A DNA stretch of 14,822 nt, taken from contig JALVHX010000075.1 in NCBI GenBank assembly GCA_027028805.1, positions 1 through 14,822 of the forward strand. Reading direction: 5' to 3'. The position numbers were made by a program, and so were the translations under genes. The notes beneath the pieces are model-generated. The model did no database searches and was not told where the DNA came from. It worked only from the letters and a program-made list of their open reading frames with translations. Of the stretch, positions 1 to 6,612 are shown one piece after another (position 1 is the stretch's first letter; every line of letters begins with the position of its first letter). This stretch comes from Desulfurococcales archaeon (GTDB lineage: Archaea; Thermoproteota; Thermoprotei_A; Sulfolobales; Desulfurococcaceae).

Positions 1-41
1 CTGTCCACTAAGCCTTTAAGCTAGAAGGATGCCGGGTATAC

Positions 42-52
42 CTTATATTTTT
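42..52 (+). promoter_or_regulatory. Putative TATA box of the prenyl synthase gene
   Basis: The AT-rich stretch TTATATTTTTA stands out in GC-rich surroundings and fits a crenarchaeal TATA box. It predicts transcription starting near position 73, which is about 115 bases before the start codon I favour. Such a long leader is unusual for these organisms. A leaderless TTG start at 76 is therefore an alternative, although the peptide it would add is unlike the family. Confidence 0.45.
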
Positions 53-76
53 AGCCGGCCAACCAGGGCACCACGT

Positions 77-95
77 TGTTCCGGGGCCCGGAACA
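77..95. repeat. 19-bp perfect palindrome in the leader of the prenyl synthase gene
   Basis: TGTTCCGGGGCCCGGAACA is a perfect inverted repeat around a central G at position 86. It lies at or just after the predicted transcription start. It could be an operator, or an RNA hairpin (7-bp stem, 5-base loop) in the leader. No T-run follows it, so a terminator of an upstream gene is less likely. Confidence 0.6.
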
Positions 96-189
96 GGGCT
101 ATACCGGGACAGGGCCGGGAGCCGCCCGTAAGGACACGCTCCTCTGCACAACCCATTTTTCCCACAACCACTGGATAGAGATAGAGAGG

Positions 190-1290
190 GTGCGGGTATT
201 GGATCTATGGGAGTTCGTCGAGCTCGGGCGCGGCTTAACCAACAAGGCTCTCCGCGAGAGATTCGCCACATATAGATCCGAGGCCGAGAACACGTCCCAT
301 ATCATGAAGCCCCTGGTGGACGCCGTCGAGGACTATACGTTGAGGGGAGGGAAGAGGCTTAGGGCCCTGCTAATAATAGCCGGCTACTGGTCGCGTACAT
401 GGGGCTCGAAGCCCCTCAGCGTCATAGAGGGATTATTGGCTGGCATAGAGTTTCTCCAGAGCTATCTCTTGGGCCACGACGATATAATGGATCGCGACGA
501 TGTGAGGAGAGGCGGCCCCTCCCTCCACGCATGGTTCCGCGAGAGGTGTAGGGAAGGCCTCCTCGGAGACTGCGGCCACTACGGGGTATCCATGGGGATC
601 CTGGCCGGCGACTACCTCGAGGCCCTCGCGGTCTCCTCGCTCACAGACACCCCTCTACCCCCTGAGAGAACAGTTTTGATCCTGCAGAGATACGCGCGGG
701 GGCTCCGCGAGGTGAGCTATGGCCAATACCTCGACGTACACATGAGCTATATGCCGCTTGCATCCGTTAGGGAAGAGGATGTACTGAGGATACACGAGCT
801 CAAAACCGGTAGCTACACGGTCGAGCTACCCCTCCACATAGGAGTATTAGCCGGATACGGGAAAGACGAGGAGCTCCTAAGAGCATATAGCGACATAGCC
901 AGGCCGATCGGCGTGGCTTTTCAGCTGAGAGACGATATACTCGGGCTCTACGGAGACCCCTCGGTTACAGGAAAGCCTGTTGGAAGCGACGTAGTCGAGG
1001 GCAAGAAGACCCTGCTGGTCGTGAAAGCCTATAGCCTAGCCGGCGACGAGGACAAGAGGTATCTGAGAATAGTGTACGACGAGAAGAGAATACGCGGAGA
1101 AATAACCAGCGAGGACGTGAAACGCGTACAGGAGATCGTGAGGGAGACAGGGAGCCTGGACTACAACGAGAAGCTCATAGAGAAGTATTATACAGAAGCC
1201 ATGGAGAAGCTCGAGAAACTAGACATAGACACCGAGGCCAAAGAGATCCTGAAAAAACTCTTCAGATACCTAGTCTACAGGGAAAAATAA
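190..1290 (+). CDS. Short-chain isoprenyl diphosphate synthase (GGPP/FPP synthase)
   Basis: This enzyme condenses isopentenyl diphosphate with allylic diphosphates to make the C15-C20 chains used for archaeal ether lipids. With a GTG start at 190 it has 366 residues. GGKRLRALL (53-61) binds diphosphate. The first Asp-rich motif is DDIMD (97-101), and the second is DDILG (248-252) with a further Asp at 256. KTGSY (205-209), FQLRDD (244-249) and GKKT (271-274) are also family motifs. Tyr92, five residues before the first motif, is the aromatic residue that limits chain length in archaeal GGPP synthases, so a C20 product is likely (inference). The open frame extends back to a TTG at 76, but that Gly/Pro-rich extension is unlike the family. 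TTG 199, preceded by GAGGGTG, is an equally good start. The gene ends 9 bases before the convergent gene at 1300. Confidence 0.93.
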   Translation: MRVLDLWEFVELGRGLTNKALRERFATYRSEAENTSHIMKPLVDAVEDYTLRGGKRLRALLIIAGYWSRTWGSKPLSVIEGLLAGIEFLQSYLLGHDDIMDRDDVRRGGPSLHAWFRERCREGLLGDCGHYGVSMGILAGDYLEALAVSSLTDTPLPPERTVLILQRYARGLREVSYGQYLDVHMSYMPLASVREEDVLRIHELKTGSYTVELPLHIGVLAGYGKDEELLRAYSDIARPIGVAFQLRDDILGLYGDPSVTGKPVGSDVVEGKKTLLVVKAYSLAGDEDKRYLRIVYDEKRIRGEITSEDVKRVQEIVRETGSLDYNEKLIEKYYTEAMEKLEKLDIDTEAKEILKKLFRYLVYREK

Positions 1291-1299
1291 GGGAACAGA

Positions 1300-1638
1300 T
1301 CAGCCCTGCTCCCTGCCCAACATTTTTCTAAGCTCCTTAATCCTCTCCTCTACGCTCCTAAGCTCCTCCTGGAGCTCCTTTATATCAGCCTCAAGCCACC
1401 TCTTATACTCTTCAAGCCACCTGAGCTCCTCCTCGGGCCCCATAGGCGGAGCGGGCGGAGGCGGAAGAGGCTGATAGTATCCCGGATACACGGGCCTAGG
1501 CTCGCCGCCGCGCTCCTCCTCCCCCTCATACTGTGGAGGAGCATATGGATAGGGCGGAGCAGGCCACATAGGCGGAGGAGGATACATATACCAGTATCTC
1601 CGCATCCTCCTACGCCACCAGTACCCATACCATCCCAT
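1300..1638 (-). CDS. Pro/Tyr/Trp-rich protein with C-terminal coiled coil (DUF5320-like)
   Basis: A 112-residue protein with two clear parts. Residues 1-67 are rich in Tyr, Trp, Pro and Arg and look disordered, with runs such as MYPPPPMWPAPPYPYAPP. Residues 69-107 have the heptad pattern of an amphipathic coiled coil (EEELRWLEEYKRWLEADIKEL onward). This layout, and a DUF134 gene close by, recall the small DUF5320 family often found with DUF134 and NifX/Mrp-type genes. The residue-level match is weak, so the family call is tentative and the function unknown. ATG 1638 is preceded by GGGGTG at 7 bases, so I prefer it to GTG 1653. A TATA-like GGATAAAGG sits at 1682-1690. No signal peptide or membrane segment is present. 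Confidence 0.72.
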   Translation of the reverse strand: MGWYGYWWRRRMRRYWYMYPPPPMWPAPPYPYAPPQYEGEEERGGEPRPVYPGYYQPLPPPPAPPMGPEEELRWLEEYKRWLEADIKELQEELRSVEERIKELRKMLGREQG

Positions 1639-1681
1639 CACACAACACCCCACAGACTATTATCACGAAGCCATAACAATA

Positions 1682-1690
1682 CCTTTATCC
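1682..1690 (-). promoter_or_regulatory. Putative TATA box for the gene at 1300-1638
   Basis: On the minus strand this reads GGATAAAGG. It predicts transcription from about 1660, giving a 22-base leader that includes the GGGGTG ribosome-binding site. Confidence 0.35.
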
Positions 1691-1710
1691 AAACCATTCA
1701 ATCAGCCGGG

Positions 1711-1722
1711 TATAAAAAATAA
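1711..1722 (-). terminator. T-rich terminator of the tryptophan-rich gene
   Basis: The minus strand reads TTATTTTTTATA about 35 bases after the stop of the gene at 1757-2008. T-runs of this kind are the usual archaeal termination signal. The same sequence on the plus strand resembles a TATA box, but no plus-strand gene follows. Confidence 0.5.
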
Positions 1723-1756
1723 TTCCTAGGATAAAGCGCCGCCGCGGAACTCGGCC

Positions 1757-2008
1757 TCACCACCACGGCCATGCCGGGGCCCATGGATAGGCGCGGGGCG
1801 CATAGTAGGGGTAGTATGGGTAGCCGTACCTGACGAGCCAGCCAGGGACACCGTATACTCTCCAGCAGTAGCCCGGGCCATAGATCCATCCAGGCCTCTC
1901 CCATGGCGGGAGATGGCTCCACGGCCCCCTGCCGGGCCAGGGGCCCCGCCAGCCGCGGCCCCATCCCCATCCACCACGCCATCCGTAGCGGCCTGGGAGC
2001 CACGCCAT
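1757..2008 (-). CDS. Tryptophan/glycine/tyrosine/proline-rich miniprotein
   Basis: An 83-residue protein of extreme composition: 15 Trp, 16 Gly, 15 Pro and 11 Tyr, with one Glu and one Cys (residue 48). The N-terminal half is built of G/W/R units (GWRGGWGWGRGWRGPW). The C-terminal half is Tyr/Pro/Trp-rich (RYGYPYYPYY, then PWAPAWPWW at the end). It has no recognisable fold, signal peptide or hydrophobic helix. ATG 2008 follows GGTGAT at 4 bases and a TATA box at 2044-2050; ATG 2014 would be nearly leaderless, and TTG 2038 is the longest start. Two other long minus frames overlap here. This one is preferred for its start signals and its compositional kinship with the neighbour at 1300. Function unknown; it may be related to the Gly-rich DUF5320-type proteins seen with DUF134 genes. 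Confidence 0.65.
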   Translation of the reverse strand: MAWLPGRYGWRGGWGWGRGWRGPWPGRGPWSHLPPWERPGWIYGPGYCWRVYGVPGWLVRYGYPYYPYYAPRAYPWAPAWPWW

Positions 2009-2043
2009 ATGCATCACCGTTTTTGTGCTATAGCTCAAAACCC

Positions 2044-2050
2044 TAATAAA
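2044..2050 (-). promoter_or_regulatory. Putative TATA box of the tryptophan-rich gene
   Basis: The minus strand reads TTTATTA. It predicts transcription from about 2021, giving a 7-13 base leader. The rest of the 168-base divergent region holds a short odd palindrome, ATCACTGAT (2062-2070), and a CTAAAAATA element (2101-2109). Confidence 0.45.
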
Positions 2051-2176
2051 TGTTTACCGGGATCACTGATATATAGGGCCGCGTCTTTGGTGCGATATCA
2101 CTAAAAATATGGAGTATAAGTCTAGGCATTAAATTCAGTGTAGCCGGTATCTTGATTTCCGCCGTTGCATAGATAA

Positions 2177-2557
2177 GTGATCAGGGACGAGGTGTTGCTC
2201 GCCTTGTCGGGGCCTCCGAGGCGTGGATGGGCTTGGCGCAGGAGGGGCGGCGGGCCTGGCAGGCCCCCTGTGCCCCGGTGGATAGAGTGGTTTCCGAGCG
2301 GAACCGTGTCCTATATCCCCGTGGTCGACGGCCTCCCCAAGGCAGGGCCCCCTATTGTTCTTGAGCTCGACGAGTTCGAGGCGTTTAGGCTGGTCTATTA
2401 TCTCGGGCTGAGCCAGGAGGAGGCGGCGGCGAGGATGGGGGTGTCGAGGGGCACCCTGTGGAGGCTATTGTCGAGTGCTCGGAGGAAGATAGCTGAGGCG
2501 CTGGCCGAGACAAGGCCTCTCGTCATCTCTCCTCAGGGAGGCGGGGAGAATGGCTGA
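2177..2557 (+). CDS. DUF134 family helix-turn-helix protein
   Basis: A predicted DNA-binding protein. The family signature is LELDEFEAFRLVYYLGLSQ (62-80) followed by the sigma-70-region-4-like helix-turn-helix EEAAARMGVSRGTLWRLLSS (81-100), then ARRKIAEAL. DUF134 proteins have no proven target but are commonly linked to small Gly-rich DUF5320-type genes, as here. The first 35 residues are an unusual Arg/Gly/Trp-rich tract (RRGWAWRRRGGGPGRP), similar in composition to the divergent tryptophan-rich protein. GTG 2177 gives 126 residues and may be nearly leaderless. TTG 2204, nine bases after GAGGTG, gives 117 residues and is also good. The 3' end overlaps the convergent Lrp gene by 25 bases. Confidence 0.88.
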   Translation: MIRDEVLLALSGPPRRGWAWRRRGGGPGRPPVPRWIEWFPSGTVSYIPVVDGLPKAGPPIVLELDEFEAFRLVYYLGLSQEEAAARMGVSRGTLWRLLSSARRKIAEALAETRPLVISPQGGGENG

Positions 2558-2982
2558 TCCTTCACGCGCCTGAAAACTAGGCTGGTATAGGTCTTCTTTA
2601 CTCGGGGATCTCTTAGTATCGTCTTGACGAGCCTGTCCAGCTCCTCCATGCTCCGTGCAACGGCGACGACGGCTATGTCGTAGTCGCCCGTTATATCATA
2701 GACTATTCTTATATAGGGGCTCCGCGCCAGCTCCTCCTCGACCTCTACTATGCTCCTGCCCTCAACCTGTAGGAGGATGAGGGCGGTTATATCGTATCCC
2801 AGCTTCTCATAGTTGATCAACACCGTGTACTTCTCTATTACACCGTTCTCCTCGAGCCTCCTTATCCTGGCCGCTATGGTTGTATGGGGCTTCCCGAGAA
2901 GCCTCCCTATAACCCTGGGGCCTGCCCGGTGATCCTCGGCCAGCTTCCTGAGTATCTGTATATCCAGCTCATCGACATGCAT
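2533..2982 (-). CDS. Lrp/AsnC (feast/famine) family transcription regulator
   Basis: A 149-residue regulator of amino-acid or nitrogen metabolism that senses small ligands. It starts MHVDELDIQILRKLAEDHRA, has the helix-turn-helix VIGRLLGKPHTTIAARIRRL at 24-43, and then the RAM ligand-binding domain with TGDYDIAVVA (98-107). ATG 2982 has GGGGAG six bases upstream (plus strand 2989-2994). The longer frame from TTG 3012 adds ten residues unlike the family. The gene is divergent from glutamine synthetase, which suggests GS as a target along with its own promoter. The 13-bp palindrome at 3006-3018 coincides with its predicted transcription start, as expected for autoregulation (inference). The exact regulon cannot be told from sequence. 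Confidence 0.94.
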   Translation of the reverse strand: MHVDELDIQILRKLAEDHRAGPRVIGRLLGKPHTTIAARIRRLEENGVIEKYTVLINYEKLGYDITALILLQVEGRSIVEVEEELARSPYIRIVYDITGDYDIAVVAVARSMEELDRLVKTILRDPRVKKTYTSLVFRRVKDQPFSPPP

Positions 2983-3005
2983 AGGCGTCTCCCCGAGGAT
3001 GCTGT

Positions 3006-3018
3006 TGTACAATGTACA
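3006..3018. promoter_or_regulatory. 13-bp palindromic operator candidate upstream of the Lrp gene
   Basis: TGTACAATGTACA is a perfect inverted repeat around A3012. Archaeal Lrp-type regulators bind 13-bp dyads of this shape. It overlaps the predicted start of transcription of the Lrp gene (about 26-28 bases from the AT-rich element), where bound protein would block initiation. Confidence 0.55.
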
Positions 3019-3033
3019 TATGTGTAGGTGATA

Positions 3034-3046
3034 GTTCTTAAATAAC
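3034..3046. promoter_or_regulatory. Shared AT-rich element between the Lrp and glutamine synthetase genes
   Basis: GTTCTTAAATAAC is nearly self-complementary and contains TTAAATAA (plus) or TTATTTAA (minus), a fair TATA box on both strands. It predicts glnA transcription near 3066 and lrp transcription near 3013. Each leader would be about 30 bases with a ribosome-binding site. TAGGT (3025-3029) and ACCTA (3049-3053) flank it as an outer inverted repeat. Confidence 0.5.
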
Positions 3047-3093
3047 GTACCTATACCTATATGGGGCTAGGAATACATTGGAGGATGATGCGC

Positions 3094-4425
3094 ATGGAGC
3101 CGGGAGACAGCGATCTCAGGTGGGTTGAGCTACACTTCACGGATCTAACCGGGATCCTGCGCTCCGTCGCTGTCCCCGCCGAGACCTATAGGGAGAGACG
3201 CGATAAAGGGTTCTGGAAGCTCGACGGCTCGTCCGTCGGCCTGGCGGGCATAGAGGATAGCGACTTCCTCATACTACCCATACACGAGACGTTTAATAGG
3301 CTCCCCTGGAGCCCGGAGAGGGCGCGTGTTATAGGGAAACTCTATAGACACGATGGGAGAAGCCGTGTTGATCCACGCTTCATAGCTGAGAGGGCCGATG
3401 AATACGTCAGGGATCAGGGCTACGAAGTCATGCTGGGTGCTGAGCTAGAGTTCTTTCTCTTCAACAGCCTCGAGTACAGCATCGAGCCCCTGAACCAGTA
3501 TATAAGGATAGGGAGCGAGGAGCCGCCGCCCGCGGGGAGCATAGCATATAAGCAGGGATACGAGCTCGCCTCCCCTATAAACAAGGTATGGGATATCCTG
3601 GTGGAGATAGGGAGCGTGCTGAGAAAAGGCTTCCACATAGATGTGACGGCTATACACCATGAGGTCGCCACCGCGGGCCAGGTCGAGCTAAACATACCAG
3701 GCCGCGGCGTAGCGGAGGAGGCCGATAATATACAGACAGCGAAGTACGTGGCCAGGAACATAGCCGCGGCCAGGAGCTATACCGCCGTTTTCCTGCCCAA
3801 GCCGTTCCCCATGGATAATGGTAGCGGGATGCACATCCATATAAGCCTCTGGAGAAACGGCGCAAACCTGTTCTCGGACCCAGATGATCCAGCCGGTATA
3901 TCCCAGCTCGCCCGCTACTTTATAGGAGGCCTCATAGAGCACGGCCGGAGCCTTGCCGCGTTCACGAACCCCACCGTTAACAGCTATAGACGCCTTGTAC
4001 CGGGATACGAGGCACCCATATACCTTGTCTGGGGCATCGGAAACCGCTCCACAGCTATAAGGATACCCAGGGCGGCCCACAGGAGCCCCGGGGCGGCTAG
4101 AATAGAGTATAGATCACCTGATCCCTCCGCCAACCCCTACCTAGCCCTCGCCGCAACCCTCCTAGCCGGCCTCGATGGGATAAAGAAGAAGATTGATCCC
4201 GGAGACCCGTATCCCGGCAACGTCTACGAGGCCGCCGGAGGCGCGAGGGTTCTGCCCAGAAGCCTCTGGGAGGCGATCGATGAGCTTGAAAGAGACAACG
4301 AGTACCTGCGCCCCGTCTTCACGCAGGAGACGCTAGAGCTATACATTGAGACAAAGAAGAAAGAGGCCATGATGCTGGCCCAGTATCCTGCGCCCGCCGA
4401 GTACTATTACTATATCAATATATAA
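3094..4425 (+). CDS. glnA: Glutamine synthetase, type I
   Basis: Makes glutamine from glutamate, ammonia and ATP; a cytoplasmic dodecamer in this family. With ATG 3094 it has 443 residues. Metal and substrate ligands are in GAELEFFLF (115-123, Glu117 and Glu119), HHEVATAGQVE (188-198, Glu190) and NGSGMHIHISLW (242-253, His247). The flap FTNPTVNSYRRLVPGYEAP (290-308) carries Glu306. GNRSTAIRIP (316-325) and IEYRSPDPSANPYLALAA (337-354) complete the active site. The adenylylation tyrosine loop of the bacterial regulated type is absent. GGAGG at 3080-3084 lies nine bases before ATG 3094, which is why I prefer it to ATG 3061, 3085 or 3088. The divergent Lrp gene is the likely regulator. The stop is 9 bases from the convergent gene at 4435. 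Confidence 0.96.
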   Translation: MEPGDSDLRWVELHFTDLTGILRSVAVPAETYRERRDKGFWKLDGSSVGLAGIEDSDFLILPIHETFNRLPWSPERARVIGKLYRHDGRSRVDPRFIAERADEYVRDQGYEVMLGAELEFFLFNSLEYSIEPLNQYIRIGSEEPPPAGSIAYKQGYELASPINKVWDILVEIGSVLRKGFHIDVTAIHHEVATAGQVELNIPGRGVAEEADNIQTAKYVARNIAAARSYTAVFLPKPFPMDNGSGMHIHISLWRNGANLFSDPDDPAGISQLARYFIGGLIEHGRSLAAFTNPTVNSYRRLVPGYEAPIYLVWGIGNRSTAIRIPRAAHRSPGAARIEYRSPDPSANPYLALAATLLAGLDGIKKKIDPGDPYPGNVYEAAGGARVLPRSLWEAIDELERDNEYLRPVFTQETLELYIETKKKEAMMLAQYPAPAEYYYYINI

Positions 4426-4434
4426 TAGCGGCTA

Positions 4435-4761
4435 TTACTCCCCGCCGCCACTACCCGCTTTTTCACCACCCTCCCCGCTAGCAGACCTTCTCCTCTCCTC
4501 CAGCTCCTTCTTGATCCTCTCCTCTTCCTCGCGAAGCATCTTCTCAAGCTCCTCCGGCGGTATCGGTGGAGGAGTCGTCAGCATCGTGTAGCCAGTATAC
4601 CCTACTATGCCGGCCAACACAGCCACCATGAGAAACACCGTAATCTTTAACACCAGATACTGTATATTCTCCGGCGCAAAGAACAGGGCGTAGAGATAGA
4701 AGACAAACACGGCCAGCGAGCCCACAACCATCCCGGAGCCAAGAGCCCTATCGCTCACCAA
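4435..4761 (-). CDS. Small two-helix membrane protein with charged tail
   Basis: A 108-residue protein I do not recognise by family. Two hydrophobic segments (about 9-28 and 34-56) form a membrane hairpin. After a Pro-rich turn (TTPPPIPPEE) comes a charged helix, probably a coiled coil, at 69-92 (LEKMLREEEERIKKELEERR), then a Gly/Ser-rich end. The loop between the helices is short, so both ends should face the same side. The tail is rich in both Lys/Arg and Glu, and its side cannot be assigned firmly. The start may be TTG 4761 or GTG 4758, both served by GGGTGA (plus strand 4768-4773). It converges on glnA, 9 bases apart. No function is assigned. Confidence 0.8.
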   Translation of the reverse strand: MVSDRALGSGMVVGSLAVFVFYLYALFFAPENIQYLVLKITVFLMVAVLAGIVGYTGYTMLTTPPPIPPEELEKMLREEEERIKKELEERRRSASGEGGEKAGSGGGE

Positions 4762-4790
4762 GACGCTTCACCCGCCGAGAACACCGGGGA

Positions 4791-4798
4791 CATATAAG
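4791..4798 (-). promoter_or_regulatory. Putative TATA box of the two-helix membrane protein gene
   Basis: The minus strand reads CTTATATG, predicting a start near 4769, almost at the codon. A second candidate lies further up at 4841-4850 (minus GTAAAATAAC). Between them is the inverted repeat TTCCCC-CC-GGGGAA (4803-4816) of unknown role. Confidence 0.4.
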
Positions 4799-4870
4799 AG
4801 GATTCCCCCCGGGGAAACACTCGCATCCGCCAGCCTTATCGTTATTTTACTGATCCCATTATAATAATGG

Positions 4871-4878
4871 TATAAAAA
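4871..4878 (+). promoter_or_regulatory. TATA box of the DUF504 gene
   Basis: TATAAAAA is the strongest TATA match in the window. It predicts transcription near 4900 and a leader of about 49 bases before ATG 4949. Confidence 0.55.
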
Positions 4879-4948
4879 CCCTTTATCCAGGGCCAGCAAC
4901 ACTCTCAACAACTACCCGGATCCGGCTTGGGGCAGGCTCTGCCGGTGC

Positions 4949-5200
4949 ATGGCCGTGACGCGTCGAGGAATGATAGAGGAGTGGCTTAAGAGGATAAGGT
5001 TCGGCGGTGACGCTGGAAAATATGTCGTGGTTATAAGGTTCCGTGGGGAGAAGGGGGAGGAGCTCGTCGAGATACCTGGCGAGGCCATAGATGATGTGAG
5101 GAGGGGATACTTCTATGTAGGGGGCGAGCCTATCCCCTTCCACAGGGTTGTCGAGATAAGGGATAAGCGGGGAAAAATACTCTACTCCCGTATACGGTGA
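4949..5200 (+). CDS. DUF504 (UPF0248) family protein
   Basis: An 83-residue archaeal protein of the DUF504 family. The family pattern is visible: an N-terminal helix followed by a hydrophobic strand (MIEEWLKRIRF, then YVVVIRFRG), IPGEAIDDVRRGYFYV (42-57) and the signature IPFHRVVEIRDKRGKILYS (62-80). Family members are small basic proteins often thought to bind RNA, and some are encoded near RNA-repair genes, but the role is unproven. ATG 4949 follows GGTG closely. ATG at codon 8 is an alternative start. It is full length and converges on the GDH gene with 17 bases between stops. Confidence 0.9.
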   Translation: MAVTRRGMIEEWLKRIRFGGDAGKYVVVIRFRGEKGEELVEIPGEAIDDVRRGYFYVGGEPIPFHRVVEIRDKRGKILYSRIR

Positions 5201-5217
5201 ACCCGGGTAGGCGCGGC

Positions 5218-6495
5218 TTAGAGCCAGCCGCGGAGCTTCATGGCCCTGACTACGCGGTCGACGGCTATGGCGTATGCCGCGGCCCTCATCGGGTGATCGC
5301 TATACTTCTTCTGCCACTCATCGAACACCCTGTTGAAGTTCCTGGTCATTATCCTGTCAAGCCTCTCCAGGGCCTCGTCGTCCTCCAGCCAGCAACCCAT
5401 CCTGTTATGGCTCCACTCTATCCAGCTCATCGTTACTCCGCCGGCGTTGGCGAGTATGTCGGGTACAACGATGACGCCCTTCTTGTGGAGAACCTCGTCG
5501 GCCTCGGGGGTTGTGGGGCCGTTCGCTCCCTCGCTTATAACCTTCGCTTTTATATTCTCAACGTTCTTGCTCGTTATAACGTCCTCGGTGGCGGCGGGTA
5601 TCAGTATGTCAACGGGGAGCTCCAGGAGCTCCTCGTTGGTTATCTTCTTGACTCCCTCCCCCTCATAGTTTATAACGCTCCTCGTCTTCTTCTTAACCTC
5701 GATCAGCTTCTCCACGTCGAGGCCGTTGGGGTTATAGACGCCTCCCTTACTGTCGCTCACGGCTACTATTATGGCTCCCCACTCCTTGAGATACTTGGCG
5801 GCGTACTGGCCGACGTTGCCGAAGCCCTGTATGGCCACGGTCTTACCCTCTACTCCGCCGATCCATCTCTTCGCCGCCTCCCTAGCCGTCAACGCCGTCC
5901 CGTAGCCGGTGCTCACGACACGCGCGTTGAGGCCGCCCAGCTCCGGGGGCTTCGCGGTCACAACTCCCCACGCGTTGTAGCCAGCTATCTTGCTGTACTC
6001 GTCGAAGTACCAGGCCATTGTCTGCGGGTTAGTGTAGACGTCGGGGGCGGGTATGTCGACGTCTGGTCCAACGTTCTTGGCGAGTGCGGCGAAGTATTTC
6101 CTGCTCAGCTCCTCCAGCTCGCGGGGGCTGAGTTGCTTCGGGTTGACACGTATACCGCCTTTACCGCCGCCGTAGGGTATACCGGCGAGGCTGTTCTTCC
6201 ACGTCATCCACATGCTTAGGGCAACCACCTCGCCGGGCCTGACGTCCTCCCTGTACCTTATGCCGCCCTTGTAGGGGCCTAGGGCGCTGTTGTGCTGGCT
6301 TCTCCAGCCGAGGAAAACCTTTATGCTTCCATCATCCATCCTAACAGGTATACGCACCTGTATGAGGCGCTCAGGGTGGCGGAGAACCTCGACGTAGTCG
6401 TCTGGGAGGCCGAGGAGCTTGGCCGCGTCCTTGAGCTGTTTCACGGCCATCTGGTACACGGGATCGTTCTCGTATAGGAGATACGCCTCACTCAT
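5218..6495 (-). CDS. gdhA: Glutamate dehydrogenase (NAD(P)-dependent)
   Basis: Interconverts glutamate with 2-oxoglutarate and ammonia; a cytoplasmic hexamer in hyperthermophiles. The 425-residue chain has GPYKGGIRY (73-81, substrate Lys76), GGGKGGIRV (109-117, catalytic Lys112), PAPDVYTN (149-156, catalytic Asp152), the Rossmann loop QGFGNVGQ (223-230) and the C-terminal ANAGGVTMSWIEW (349-361). Coenzyme choice cannot be settled by eye; strand 2 ends AVSDSKGG. ATG 6495 has GGTGA six bases upstream (plus strand 6502-6506). GTG 6501 would add only two residues. A 5-bp hairpin (6507-6521) sits just upstream of the ribosome-binding site. Together with glnA it gives the cell both routes of ammonium assimilation. 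The gene is divergent from the PLD gene. Confidence 0.96.
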   Translation of the reverse strand: MSEAYLLYENDPVYQMAVKQLKDAAKLLGLPDDYVEVLRHPERLIQVRIPVRMDDGSIKVFLGWRSQHNSALGPYKGGIRYREDVRPGEVVALSMWMTWKNSLAGIPYGGGKGGIRVNPKQLSPRELEELSRKYFAALAKNVGPDVDIPAPDVYTNPQTMAWYFDEYSKIAGYNAWGVVTAKPPELGGLNARVVSTGYGTALTAREAAKRWIGGVEGKTVAIQGFGNVGQYAAKYLKEWGAIIVAVSDSKGGVYNPNGLDVEKLIEVKKKTRSVINYEGEGVKKITNEELLELPVDILIPAATEDVITSKNVENIKAKVISEGANGPTTPEADEVLHKKGVIVVPDILANAGGVTMSWIEWSHNRMGCWLEDDEALERLDRIMTRNFNRVFDEWQKKYSDHPMRAAAYAIAVDRVVRAMKLRGWL

Positions 6496-6549
6496 ATGCA
6501 CTCACCGGGACACGTGGTCCCCGAGTCCAAACTATATACCGGTCTATAC

Positions 6550-6559
6550 TATAAATATT
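6550..6559. promoter_or_regulatory. Shared AT-rich element between the gdhA and PLD genes
   Basis: TATAAATATT (plus), AATATTTATA (minus). It is centred about 59 bases from each preferred start codon. It would place both transcription starts near 6528 (minus) and 6580 (plus), with leaders of about 33 bases each. Confidence 0.45.
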
Positions 6560-6612
6560 ATTCGGCGGGGTAACATAGCTGTATAGTGTTATATGGTGGG
6601 AGAAGCGTGGGT

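Noticed and set aside
1698..2003. Alternative minus-strand frames (also 1726-1977) overlapping the Trp-rich gene
   Set aside because: They lack a good ribosome-binding site and promoter spacing. The chosen frame has both and resembles its neighbour in composition. The call remains less than certain.
4803..4816. TTCCCC-CC-GGGGAA inverted repeat as a terminator
   Set aside because: It lies between divergent genes, upstream of both, with no T-run; if functional it would be regulatory.
5197..6219. 340-residue open frame on the plus strand, antisense to gdhA
   Set aside because: It is the mirror of a well conserved GDH reading frame; its protein has no recognisable motif and such long antisense frames are common in GC-rich DNA.
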